Source of the DNA: an uncultured Eubacteriales bacterium
Lineage (GTDB): Bacteria > Bacillota > Clostridia > Saccharofermentanales > UBA5734
Direction: 5' to 3'
Assembly (NCBI GenBank): GCA_903835065.1
Contig: CAILLO010000028.1
Location: 1-64,000, forward strand
DNA length: 64,000 nucleotides
Both the position numbers and the translations under genes were made by a program. This document shows positions 52,328 through 59,927 of the stretch, one piece after another. The notes below the pieces were generated by a model, which did not search any database, was not told the DNA's origin, and worked only from the letters and a program-made list of their open reading frames with translations. Within the stretch, counting starts at the first letter, position 1, and each line of letters begins with the position of its first letter.

Positions 52328-53260
52328 CTACTTGCCGTACAGCATCTGGATAAGGTGCGCGTTCAGCTTGCGGCGGGATGCGTCCTTCTGCTCGTCGGTC
52401 CAGGTCTGGAAGCCCTTTCCGCTCTTGAACCCGAGGTCGCCCGCGGCGACCTTCTCCCGCAGCGCCGGGGACGCCTTCTTCGCGTCCTCGAGGTACGGGA
52501 ACAGGTAGTCGTGGATCGACAGCGCGAGGTCGGCGCCGACCATGTCGATGTTCTCCATGGGGCCGAGGACCGGCAGGCGCAGCCCGAAGCTCGAGCGCAC
52601 CGCCTCGTCCACGGTCGCGGCGTCGGCGATGCCGTTCTCGACGATCGAGACGGCCTCCCGCCACAGCGCGTGCTGCAGGCGGTTGGCGACGAAACCCGGC
52701 ACGTCCTTGTTGACGCGGATCGGGCGCTTCCCCGCTTTCGCGAGGACCGCGAGGGTCGCGTCCATCGTGGCGTCCGATGTGCCCTCGGCCTTCACGACCT
52801 CGACCAGCGGGATCAGGGTCGGCGGGTTCCAGAAGTGCGTGCCGACGAGGCGGTCCTTCTTGACCGTCTTCTCGGCGATCGCGGTGATGCTCATGACCGA
52901 GGTGTTGGTCGCGAGGATCGCGTCCGGGCGGACCAGCGGCTCGAGGTCGCGGAAGAAGTCCTGCTTGAGCTGCAGGTTCTCGGGGATGCATTCGACGACC
53001 AGGTCCGCGTCGCCGACCGCGGCCGACAGGTCGGCGGTCGGGTGGATGCGCGACACGATCGCGTCGGCCTCCGCCTGCGGATAGACGCCCTTCTCCACGA
53101 ACAGCGAGAGGCTCGACCGCACGCGGTCCAGCATCTGCGGGCCGCTCACGAAGGCGTCGAAGATGCGGACCTCGAGGTCGCCGCACGCCGCGAACACCTG
53201 CGCGATGCCGCAGCCCATGAGGCCGCCGCCCGCGACGGCGACGATCCGGATGTCCGCCAC
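52328..53260 (-). CDS. 3-hydroxyacyl-CoA dehydrogenase-family enzyme
   Basis: 310 residues. The NAD-binding VAVAGGGLMGCGIAQVFA is followed by ECIPENLQLKQDFF, ATNTSVMSI, the catalytic His in VGTHFWNPPTLIPLVEVV, and VPGFVANRLQHALWRE. The C-terminal GPMENIDMVGADLAL resembles the branch that includes L-carnitine dehydrogenase and L-gulonate dehydrogenase, which oxidise free hydroxy acids, as well as true 3-hydroxybutyryl-CoA dehydrogenases. Next to a BKACE it may supply the beta-keto acid. The GTG at 53258-53260 lacks a strong Shine-Dalgarno; it starts just after the SDR stop codon. Confidence 0.88.
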   Translation of the reverse strand: MADIRIVAVAGGGLMGCGIAQVFAACGDLEVRIFDAFVSGPQMLDRVRSSLSLFVEKGVYPQAEADAIVSRIHPTADLSAAVGDADLVVECIPENLQLKQDFFRDLEPLVRPDAILATNTSVMSITAIAEKTVKKDRLVGTHFWNPPTLIPLVEVVKAEGTSDATMDATLAVLAKAGKRPIRVNKDVPGFVANRLQHALWREAVSIVENGIADAATVDEAVRSSFGLRLPVLGPMENIDMVGADLALSIHDYLFPYLEDAKKASPALREKVAAGDLGFKSGKGFQTWTDEQKDASRRKLNAHLIQMLYGK

Positions 53261-53261
53261 G

Positions 53262-54050
53262 TCAGTTGCCCCAGTATCCGCCGTCGGCCGCATAGTTGCC
53301 GGCGGTCAGGAAGGCGGCCGCGTCGGACGCGAGGAACGACGCGATGCCCACGAAGTCGGACGGCTCGCCGAGACGGCCGATGGGCAGGCGCTTGAGGAAG
53401 TTCTGGTAGACGTTGTCGTTGTGGAACATCCACTCGGTCAGGTCGGAGCGGAACACGGTCGGATTGAACGTGTTCACGAGAATCCCGTACTCGCCGAGGT
53501 CGCACGCCAGCGACTGCGCCAGCAGGTCGACGGCCGCCTTGGACGTCGAGTAGCCGGTGTAGCCCTTCATGCCGCGCTTGGAGCGCGCGGAGGAGACCAG
53601 GATGATGCGGCCCTTCGTCTTGGCGGCCACCATCTGCTTGGCGGCGTATTTGCTCATCAGGTAGGCGCCGCGGACGTTGGCGTCCATCATGGCCTGCCAG
53701 GCGTCGGTCGGCTGCTCGAGGATCGAGCCGGGCTTGCTATAGCCGTGCGCGGTCAGGAGGATGTCGAGCGAGCCGAACTTCGCGACGGTCTCCGCCACGA
53801 TGCGCTCGGCGTCGGCCTCGACGGCGGGGTCGCCCACGCTGCAGGCGCACGCGATGGCTTCCGCGGCGAACTCCGCGGCCAGTTCCTTCAGTTTGTCCTC
53901 GTGGCGGCCGGTGACCATCACCTTCACGCCCTGGTATCCGTAGCCCTTGGCGATCGTGCTGCCGAGCGCGCCGGAGCCGCCGCTGACCAGCGCCACCTTG
54001 CCGGACAGGTTGAACATGTCCTTCACGAACGAACGTTCCAGTGCGACCAT
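53262..54050 (-). CDS. short-chain dehydrogenase/reductase
   Basis: 262 residues of a classical SDR: VALVSGGSGALGSTIAKGYG (GxxxGxG), the NAG-like DILLTAHGYSKPG, and the catalytic Ser and YxxxK in VSSARSKRG and YTGYSTSKAAVD. The ending TAGNYAADGGYWGN matches the gluconate-5-dehydrogenase-like group. It likely oxidises a secondary alcohol with NAD(P). The expected NAG motif reads TAHG, a mild deviation. AAGGAGG is 8 nt before the ATG. Confidence 0.9.
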   Translation of the reverse strand: MVALERSFVKDMFNLSGKVALVSGGSGALGSTIAKGYGYQGVKVMVTGRHEDKLKELAAEFAAEAIACACSVGDPAVEADAERIVAETVAKFGSLDILLTAHGYSKPGSILEQPTDAWQAMMDANVRGAYLMSKYAAKQMVAAKTKGRIILVSSARSKRGMKGYTGYSTSKAAVDLLAQSLACDLGEYGILVNTFNPTVFRSDLTEWMFHNDNVYQNFLKRLPIGRLGEPSDFVGIASFLASDAAAFLTAGNYAADGGYWGN

Positions 54051-54063
54051 CTCGAAGGCCTCC

Positions 54064-54411
54064 TTACGCGGGGTAGTTGATGACGACCAGGACGGTCGCC
54101 GGCAGGTTGCTCTCGTTCATCATGGAGCGGGCCTCGTTGGGGCCGATGAAGATCGAATCGTTCTCCTTGAGGACGAATCTCTCGCCCGCGGCGTTCGTGA
54201 TCACGATCTCGCCCTTCTTCACGAAGTAGATCTTCTCGGTCGGGCTGTTCTCGTAGTCGAGCTCGGCGCCGCCGCCCGGGAGGAAGTGGGACATGCCCAT
54301 CCAGAACTTCGTCGCGCCCGACTCCTCCTTGCCCTGGAGACGGATCGCCACCATCTTGGAGTGCTTCGGCGGGTCGTACGGCTTGCAGTCCTTGAGTTCG
54401 CGCTTGATCAT
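54064..54411 (-). CDS. cupin-domain protein
   Basis: 115 residues, a single small cupin: FLPGGGAELDYENSPTEKIYF carries the first motif, where the usual two His are replaced, and VLKENDSIFIGPNEARSMMN the second. The missing metal His suggest an isomerase, binding or regulatory role, not a metal dioxygenase. The function in the operon is unknown. GGAGG is 8 nt before the ATG. Confidence 0.82.
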   Translation of the reverse strand: MIKRELKDCKPYDPPKHSKMVAIRLQGKEESGATKFWMGMSHFLPGGGAELDYENSPTEKIYFVKKGEIVITNAAGERFVLKENDSIFIGPNEARSMMNESNLPATVLVVINYPA

Positions 54412-54448
54412 GGAATGTACCTCCCTTTCGGAACCCTTGCGGGTGGCT

Positions 54449-55111
54449 TCACAGGATCGGCATGGTCTTGAGGGCCGGGGACACGGCGACGTCGGCATCG
54501 ATGCCGGCGAGCGCCTCCTCCTTCGTGACGTCGGGGGCGAGCTCCACGAGCTCGAGGCCGCCGCCCTTGTGCACGCGCAGCACAGCCATGTTGGTGACGA
54601 TCAGGTCGACCTTGCAGGTCGCGGTCAGGGGCAGCCGGCACGCCTTGAGGATCTTGGCCGAGCCGTCCTTGTTCACGTGCTCCATCGCGACGATCACGCG
54701 CCGCGCGCCGCACACGAGGTCCATCGCGCCGCCCATGCCCGGGACCTTCTTGCCCGGGATCATCCAGCTCGCGAGGTTGCCGGTCTGGTCCACTTCCAGC
54801 GCGCCCAGCACGGTCTCGTCGACGTGGCCTCCGCGGATCAGCCCGAACGACGTCGCGCTGTCGAAGAACATGCCGCCCGGGAGGATCGTGACCTGGTTGC
54901 CGCCGGCGTCCGTGACGTCGAAGGTGCCGTTCTCGGGGGTCGCGGCCGGGCCCATGCCCAGCATGCCGTTCTCGGACTGCAGCTGGATGTGCACGCCGTC
55001 CGGCAGGTAGTTGGCGGCGAGCGTGGGGATGCCGATGCCGAGGTTGACGACATCGCCGTCCTTGAATTCGAGCGCGACGCGACGGGCGATGACTTCGCGG
55101 CTGTTCATCAT
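54449..55111 (-). CDS. atoA: 3-oxoacid CoA-transferase, subunit B
   Basis: 220 residues. The active-site Glu is in [12 protein letters not shown] (SENG motif), with [17 protein letters not shown] before it and [19 protein letters not shown] after it, the standard beta subunit. With subunit A it moves CoA between acyl-CoA and acetoacetate or acetate/butyrate. The two tandem ATGs overlap the subunit A stop. The symbol follows E. coli usage; the preferred acid is not known. Confidence 0.94.
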   Translation of the reverse strand: MMNSREVIARRVALEFKDGDVVNLGIGIPTLAANYLPDGVHIQLQSENGMLGMGPAATPENGTFDVTDAGGNQVTILPGGMFFDSATSFGLIRGGHVDETVLGALEVDQTGNLASWMIPGKKVPGMGGAMDLVCGARRVIVAMEHVNKDGSAKILKACRLPLTATCKVDLIVTNMAVLRVHKGGGLELVELAPDVTKEEALAGIDADVAVSPALKTMPIL

Positions 55112-55773
55112 GACTCGGTACCTCCCGCCAGGACCAGAGCGTCGATCAGCGCGCCGGGGATCGTGACGTCCTCGGGGTCGATCCCGCCGACCGGCACGAT
55201 CGCGTCGACTTCGGCGATCACGTAGTCGCCCGCGGAAGCCATGACGACGTTGAAGTTCTTCGCGTTGCCGCGGATGAAGAGATTCCCGGACTCGTCGGCC
55301 AGGTGCGCCTTCACGAACGAGACGTTCGCCCGCAGCGCGGTCTCCAGCAGGTACTCCCGGCCGTCGACCTCGATCTTGCGCTTGCCGTTCTCGACGATCG
55401 TGCCGACGCCGACCGGCGTGAGCACGCCGCCCAGCCCGTACCCGCCGCAGCGGATCTTCTCGGCCAGCGTGCCCTGCGGATAGAGCGTCACCCGGTCGGG
55501 GTGCTCCATGAGCATGCGGCCGGTCTCCGGGTTCGCCCCGATGTAGGAGCCGTTGATGCGCGTGACGTGGCCCGAGGCCACCAGGTCGAAGACCGCGCAA
55601 TCCGACCGGCCCGTGTCGTTCGACGTCAGGGTCAGGTCCTTCTGTCCCTGTCGGATCAGCTCGCGGATCGTCTTGTCCGGCGTGCCCCCCTTGAGGAAGC
55701 CGCCGACCATGACGTGGTCGCCGTCCTTGACGTGCGCGACCGCTTGCTGAGCGTCCAGAACCTTGTTCTTCAT
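55108..55773 (-). CDS. atoD: 3-oxoacid CoA-transferase, subunit A
   Basis: 221 residues. It starts [20 protein letters not shown], with [19 protein letters not shown] (glycine-rich oxyanion strand), [14 protein letters not shown], and [20 protein letters not shown], the alpha-subunit pattern. It starts the set that activates acetoacetate formed by the BKACE. AGGAGG is 8 nt before the ATG. A damaged small reading frame ends 22 nt upstream. Confidence 0.94.
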   Translation of the reverse strand: MKNKVLDAQQAVAHVKDGDHVMVGGFLKGGTPDKTIRELIRQGQKDLTLTSNDTGRSDCAVFDLVASGHVTRINGSYIGANPETGRMLMEHPDRVTLYPQGTLAEKIRCGGYGLGGVLTPVGVGTIVENGKRKIEVDGREYLLETALRANVSFVKAHLADESGNLFIRGNAKNFNVVMASAGDYVIAEVDAIVPVGGIDPEDVTIPGALIDALVLAGGTES

Positions 55774-55795
55774 CGGCGGTTCCTCCTGGGGTTCT

Positions 55796-55993
55796 TCATT
55801 CGGCCTTCTTCTCGGGCTTCGAGTACGTCAGGCAGGTCTAGTACTTCTCGAGCTCGCCGCGCACTTCGGGCATGTTCTCCGGCGGGCGAAGGGACTTCGT
55901 GTCGAGGTCCTCGGCGTGGCCGGTACACCGGGTGATGCCCTTCTCGCTGTTCGGGGAGCCGATGAGGATGCCGTCGCACGCGAGGATCTTCAT
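55796..55993 (-). pseudogene. small gene of unknown function interrupted by an in-frame TAG
   Basis: An ATG at 55991-55993 with AAGGA 8 nt upstream opens a 51-codon frame beginning MKILACDGILIGSPNSEKGI and ending GELEKY at a TAG (55838-55840). The same frame continues for 13 more coding-like codons (TCLTYSKPEKKAE) to a TGA at 55796-55798, which is 22 nt from the next start, the normal operon spacing here. I do not recognise the family. TAG is an ordinary stop elsewhere in the window, so this is either a nonsense mutation or a functional 51-residue protein. It would be the first gene of the BKACE operon. Confidence 0.55.
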
Positions 55994-56024
55994 GGGTCTT
56001 TTCCTTACGGATGGATTCCCTTCC

Positions 56025-56053
56025 ATCCTAGCAACCTTTTCTGAAATCGTCAC
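56025..56053 (-). promoter_or_regulatory. candidate promoter of the CoA-transferase/BKACE operon
   Basis: Minus strand: GTGACG (56048-56053), a 17-nt spacer, then TAGGAT (56025-56030), about 30 nt before the first ATG. It matches consensus moderately (4 of 6 in each box). One copy of the 11-bp direct repeat lies within the spacer. Confidence 0.5.
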
Positions 56054-56065
56054 TCTTTTCTGAAA
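56036..56065 (-). repeat. 11-bp direct repeat, operator-like
   Basis: Minus strand TTTCAGAAAAG occurs twice, at 56055-56065 and 56036-56046, exactly 19 bp apart, flanking and overlapping the -35 of the operon promoter. AT-rich perfect repeats stand out in this GC-rich DNA. Confidence 0.7.
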
Positions 56066-56105
56066 CTATCCGGAGTGCAGGTTTCGAGTCAAGTGTTGGA
56101 ATCCG

Positions 56106-56585
56106 TCAGACGCGGCGCGCGTCGAGACAGCGGAGCATCGCGCCCTTCCCTTCTGTCTCGCCGGCGTGCTTCGCCAAGACGAAGCCGCGGTTCTTCTCGA
56201 GGGGGTCGTCGTTCAACGGAATCGCCGAGGAGCTGCCGCGTACGCCGAGGTCCGTCTTCTCCCACTGGTGCAGTCGGAAGGCGCTCGGCGCCTTGCCCAC
56301 GGAGTCGTCCTTGTCGAACAGCGCGTGCCGGCGACGATCACGACGTAATCGTGGACGAGGACGTCCTTCTCGTCGGTCGACAGGTTCTCCACGTCCATGT
56401 TGGACAAGAACCAGTCGATCGGTCGGTCGCGCCCTCCTTGAAGCCGACCCGGCCGCGGGAGCGCAGTCCGGCATCGACGGGCTGGTTGGTGATTTCCATG
56501 AAGTCAGGGTCCCAGGATTCGGTCAACGCGAGGCCGCCGGCAGGTCGCTGTCGTCGCGGACGCAGTTCATGATGATGCTTCTCAT
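56106..56585 (-). pseudogene. frameshifted gene of unknown family
   Basis: An ATG at 56583-56585 with AGAGGAG just upstream begins MRSIIMNCVRDDSDLPAASR and then stops. Coding-like sequence continues in other frames: WDPDFMEITNQPVDAGL, then NMDVENLSTDEKDVLVHDYV, then LFDKDDSVGKAPSAFRLHQW through ARRV and a TGA at 56106-56108. At least three frameshifts are needed to join about 160 codons. I do not recognise the parent family. It lies in the 620-nt stretch between the ior and CoA-transferase genes; apart from this, the promoter and the small frame, I see nothing there. Confidence 0.7.
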
Positions 56586-56626
56586 CGGCTCCTCTCGACG
56601 TCCCCATTCTTGCGATCGGTTCGCGC

Positions 56627-57202
56627 TTATCCCCGTGCCTGGGCCATGCCTTCGCGGAAGGCCTTGAGATTGATCTCCACGGTTTCCTTCTTGACGTTCT
56701 CGGAGATCACGGTCTCCCAGTCGATGTCGGCGAGGCCCATCCCCGCGACCAGCGCGCCGAAGAGCACGAGGTTCATCGAGCGGGCGTTGCCCAGCCGCTT
56801 CGCGATGCCGGCGGCGTCGACGACGGTCGCGGCGACCTTGGACCGCAGTTCGTCGAGCACGCCCTTCGGATAGAGCGACTTGCCGGCGAGGATCGGGGCG
56901 GACGGCAGCTCGAAGTCGTTGACGACCGCCTTGCCCTTCGGGTTCAGGTACGGCAGCCAGCGGAGGGCCTCCATCTTCTCGAAGGAGACCAGGATGTCGG
57001 CGCCGCCGATTTCGATCACGGGGGACTCGACCTTGTCGCCGTACCGGACCTGCGAGGACACGGAGCCGCCGCGCTGGCTCATCCCGTGGATCTCGCTCAT
57101 CTTCACGTCGTAGCCGGCCTGCATCAGGCCTGTGGTCAGGATCTTGCTCGCGAGCAGGGTGCCCTGTCCGCCGACGCCCACCAGGAGGATGCTCCTAACC
57201 AT
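56627..57202 (-). CDS. iorB: indolepyruvate:ferredoxin oxidoreductase, beta subunit
   Basis: 191 residues of a pyruvate/ketoisovalerate oxidoreductase gamma-type domain: LLVGVGGQGTLLASKIL at the start, then EIHGMSQRGGSVSSQVRYG, typical of IorB. With IorA it oxidises aryl 2-keto acids to aryl-acetyl-CoA, CO2 and reduced ferredoxin. The ATG overlaps the iorA stop by 8 nt and has AAGGAGG 9 nt upstream. Confidence 0.95.
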   Translation of the reverse strand: MVRSILLVGVGGQGTLLASKILTTGLMQAGYDVKMSEIHGMSQRGGSVSSQVRYGDKVESPVIEIGGADILVSFEKMEALRWLPYLNPKGKAVVNDFELPSAPILAGKSLYPKGVLDELRSKVAATVVDAAGIAKRLGNARSMNLVLFGALVAGMGLADIDWETVISENVKKETVEINLKAFREGMAQARG

Positions 57203-58988
57203 TCCTGCGTTCCTCCTTCACGATCGCGACCGGCTTGCACACCTGCAGGCACACGCCGCATCCGACGCACTGCGCCGGGTCGATCCGCACCTTGTTCGTC
57301 GCCGCGTCGTACACCAGCGAGGAGCAGCCGGTGCGCAGGCACATCCTGCACCCGATGCAGGTCTCCTCGATCACGCGGCACTGGGCCTTGAAGATGGTGG
57401 GAAACTCGGTCTTGTCGGCTTCGGTGAACTTCTTCAGAACGCAGGGCCAGCGGGTGATGATCACGGACGGCTCGTCGAGCGAGAACGCCCAATCGAAGGC
57501 GTTCTTCACAGCGGTCAGATCGTTGGGGTCGATCGACACGACGTGCTCGATGCCGATCGCCCGGACCAGCGCCTCGATGTCGACTACCTTCGTCGGCTTG
57601 CCCTGCAGGGTGAAGCCCGTGCCGGGGTTCTGCTGGTGGCCGGTCATGCCCGTGATCCGGTTGTCGAGGATCACGTTGACCGTCCGGCTGCCGTTGTAGA
57701 TCACGTCGAGCAGCGAGTTGAAGCCCGTGTGGAAGAACGTGGAGTCGCCCATGACGGACAGGACGCGGCGCTTGTCGTCCGGAATCATGTCGAGGACCTG
57801 CTGGAACCCGTGCCCCGAACTGATGCTCGCGCCCATGCAGACGTTGTAGTCCATCGCGTTGAACGGGTCCGAGAAGCCGAGCGTGTAGCAGCCGATGTCG
57901 CCGGCGACGATCACGTTCTTGCGCTTCCCGAGCTCGTAGAAGAAGCCTCGGTGCGGGCACCCGGCGCACAGCGACGGCGGGCGGGCCACGACGTTCTCGG
58001 CGGACGCGTCGAGGTGGGGCAGGGTCTCGCCGTACAGCGACTTGCGCAGGACGTCGGGGGTCAGCTCGCCGTACGGCGGGAAGACGTCCTTGCCGCTGCA
58101 CGCGAAGCCGAGCATGCGCACGCGCTCCTCGACGATCGGGTCGTTCTCCTCGACGACGTAGATCTTCTCCACGCCGGCGCAGAACTCGCGGATCCGCTCG
58201 TCCGGCAACGGGTTGGTGAAGCCGAGCTTCAGGTAGGAGGCCCTGTCGCCGAAGACCTCGCGGGCGAAGCGGTAGGCCGCGCCAGTCGCGACCACGCCGA
58301 CCGCGCGGTCGTTCCACTCGATGTAGTTCAGCGGGGACGCGTCGGAGTACTCCAGCAGGCGGCCCATGCGGGCTTCGACCTTGACGCGCATCTTCTGAGC
58401 GAACGACGGGACGGTCATGTACTTCTGGACGTTCTTCACGAAGGGGCGGATCGGGACCTCGACGCGTCCGCCGACCTCGACGATGCCCTTGGAGTGGCAG
58501 ACGCGCGTGGTCATGCGGACCAGCACGGGCGTGTCGAACTCCTCGCTGACGTCGTAGGCGACCTTCATCATGTCGAGCGACTCCTGGCTGTCGGAGGGCT
58601 CGAGCAGCGGCACCTTGGCGAAGCGCGCGTACTGGCGGTTGTCCTGCTCGTTCTGCGAGGAGTGCTGTCCCGGCTCGTCCGCCGTGACCAGCACCATGCC
58701 GCCGTTGGTCCCGATGTAGGCCATCGTGAACAGCGGGTCCGCCGCCACGTTGACGCCGACGTGCTTCATGGCGGCCAGCGTGCGGGCGCCGGCGAAGGCA
58801 CCGCCCATCGCGGCCTCGAACGCCACCTTCTCGTTGGGCGCCCATTCGGCGAGGACGTCGTCCTTGTACTCGGCGATCGTCTCGAGGATCTCGGTGCTCG
58901 GCGTCCCCGGATACGCGGAGGCGTAGCGCACCCCGGCCTCCCAGGCGCCGCGCGCCACCGCTTCGTTTCCGGTCAGAAGCATCTTCAT
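57195..58988 (-). CDS. iorA: indolepyruvate:ferredoxin oxidoreductase, alpha subunit
   Basis: 597 residues: a pyrimidine-binding domain (GNEAVARGAWEAGVRYASAYPG, here in part), the TPP-binding C-terminal part with GDIGCYTLG, GASISSGHGFQQ and GDSTFFHTG, then two [4Fe-4S] motifs at the end, CIGCRMCLRTGC and CVGCGVCLQVCKP. Cytoplasmic, oxygen-sensitive, used in amino acid fermentation. It overlaps the ptb stop in an ATGA. AAGGGGG is 7 nt before the ATG. Confidence 0.96.
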   Translation of the reverse strand: MKMLLTGNEAVARGAWEAGVRYASAYPGTPSTEILETIAEYKDDVLAEWAPNEKVAFEAAMGGAFAGARTLAAMKHVGVNVAADPLFTMAYIGTNGGMVLVTADEPGQHSSQNEQDNRQYARFAKVPLLEPSDSQESLDMMKVAYDVSEEFDTPVLVRMTTRVCHSKGIVEVGGRVEVPIRPFVKNVQKYMTVPSFAQKMRVKVEARMGRLLEYSDASPLNYIEWNDRAVGVVATGAAYRFAREVFGDRASYLKLGFTNPLPDERIREFCAGVEKIYVVEENDPIVEERVRMLGFACSGKDVFPPYGELTPDVLRKSLYGETLPHLDASAENVVARPPSLCAGCPHRGFFYELGKRKNVIVAGDIGCYTLGFSDPFNAMDYNVCMGASISSGHGFQQVLDMIPDDKRRVLSVMGDSTFFHTGFNSLLDVIYNGSRTVNVILDNRITGMTGHQQNPGTGFTLQGKPTKVVDIEALVRAIGIEHVVSIDPNDLTAVKNAFDWAFSLDEPSVIITRWPCVLKKFTEADKTEFPTIFKAQCRVIEETCIGCRMCLRTGCSSLVYDAATNKVRIDPAQCVGCGVCLQVCKPVAIVKEERRNG

Positions 58989-59896
58989 TTCCGAACCCCC
59001 TTGTTGGCGACGAAGCAGGACATGACGATCGAGTTCATCTTGACGACGGCGTCGTCGGCGCGGGACATCAGGATGATGGGGTGCGTGGCGCCCACGATCA
59101 GCCCGCCCGCGTTGATGTTGGCGTAGTGCATCATCGACTTGCTCCAGATGTTGCCGGCCTCGACGGTCGGGAACAGGAAGACGTCGGTCTTGCCCGCGAT
59201 CCGGCTCGCGATGCCCTTGTGCTTGGCGGCGTTGGCGCTGACGGCGACGTCGAGCGAGACGGGGCCCTCGATCGTGCCGTGGAAGTCCGGGTCCGCCGTG
59301 AAGGCCTTCGCGATCTCGTCGGCCTCCACCGTCACGGGCATCTTGGGATTGACCAGCTCGTTGGCGGCCAGGATCCCGATGTAGGGGTGGTCGATGCCGA
59401 ACGCCATCAGGGCGTCGATCGTGTTCCAGAGGATCTCCTTCTTCTCTTCGAGGTTCGGGCAGATGTTGAGCCCGGTGTCTGTCGCGAAGAGGAGCCGGTC
59501 GTCGCGCGGGATCTCGTAGGCGTGCAGCGTGCTGAACAGACGGCCGGTACGGAGCCCCTCCTCCTTGGCGAGCGCCGCGCGGAGGTAGAACGAGGTGTTG
59601 ACGAGGCCCTTGAACAGGACCTGCGCGTCCCCCTTGCGGACCAGGAGCACGGCCTGGCGGCAGGCCTCGGCGTCGTCCGTCGCGTCGACGACGCGCATGT
59701 CGTCCGGCAGTCCGATCTTCTTCATGAGCGGCCGGATCTTCGCCTCGTCCCCGACGAGGATCGAATTCGCGAAGCCGCGGTCCAGCGCGCCCTTGACGCT
59801 CCGGAGGATCTCCTCGTCCTGGGCGACGGCCACGCTGATCGTGAGCATGGGGTGCTTCCGGACTTCGTCTTCCATCTGGCAGAAATGGCGGATCAT
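58985..59896 (-). CDS. ptb: phosphate butyryltransferase
   Basis: 303 residues of the phosphate acetyl/butyryltransferase family: VLFKGLVNTSFYLRAAL, TDTGLNICPNLEEKKEIL, and KTDVFLFPTVEAGNIWSK are typical of Ptb. It turns an acyl-CoA (butyryl, isobutyryl or similar) into acyl phosphate. It sits between buk and iorA in one operon, which suggests the acyl-CoA comes from the Ior reaction. AGGAGG is 4 nt before the ATG. Confidence 0.94.
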   Translation of the reverse strand: MIRHFCQMEDEVRKHPMLTISVAVAQDEEILRSVKGALDRGFANSILVGDEAKIRPLMKKIGLPDDMRVVDATDDAEACRQAVLLVRKGDAQVLFKGLVNTSFYLRAALAKEEGLRTGRLFSTLHAYEIPRDDRLLFATDTGLNICPNLEEKKEILWNTIDALMAFGIDHPYIGILAANELVNPKMPVTVEADEIAKAFTADPDFHGTIEGPVSLDVAVSANAAKHKGIASRIAGKTDVFLFPTVEAGNIWSKSMMHYANINAGGLIVGATHPIILMSRADDAVVKMNSIVMSCFVANKGVRK

Positions 59897-59927
59897 GGTA
59901 CCTCCTGGACTCTTCTGCGGGATCTTC

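Noticed and set aside
49262..55773. A complete lysine fermentation cluster
   Set aside because: BKACE, CoA-transferase and thiolase fit, but lysine 2,3-aminomutase, beta-lysine mutase, diaminohexanoate dehydrogenase and 3-aminobutyryl-CoA ammonia lyase are all missing; the cupin does not look like the ammonia lyase.
55838..55840. TAG read as pyrrolysine in the small operon-leading gene
   Set aside because: TAG is the normal stop of several intact genes here (infB, rsmH, iorA), and no pyl gene or methylamine methyltransferase is in the window. Nonsense mutation is simpler.
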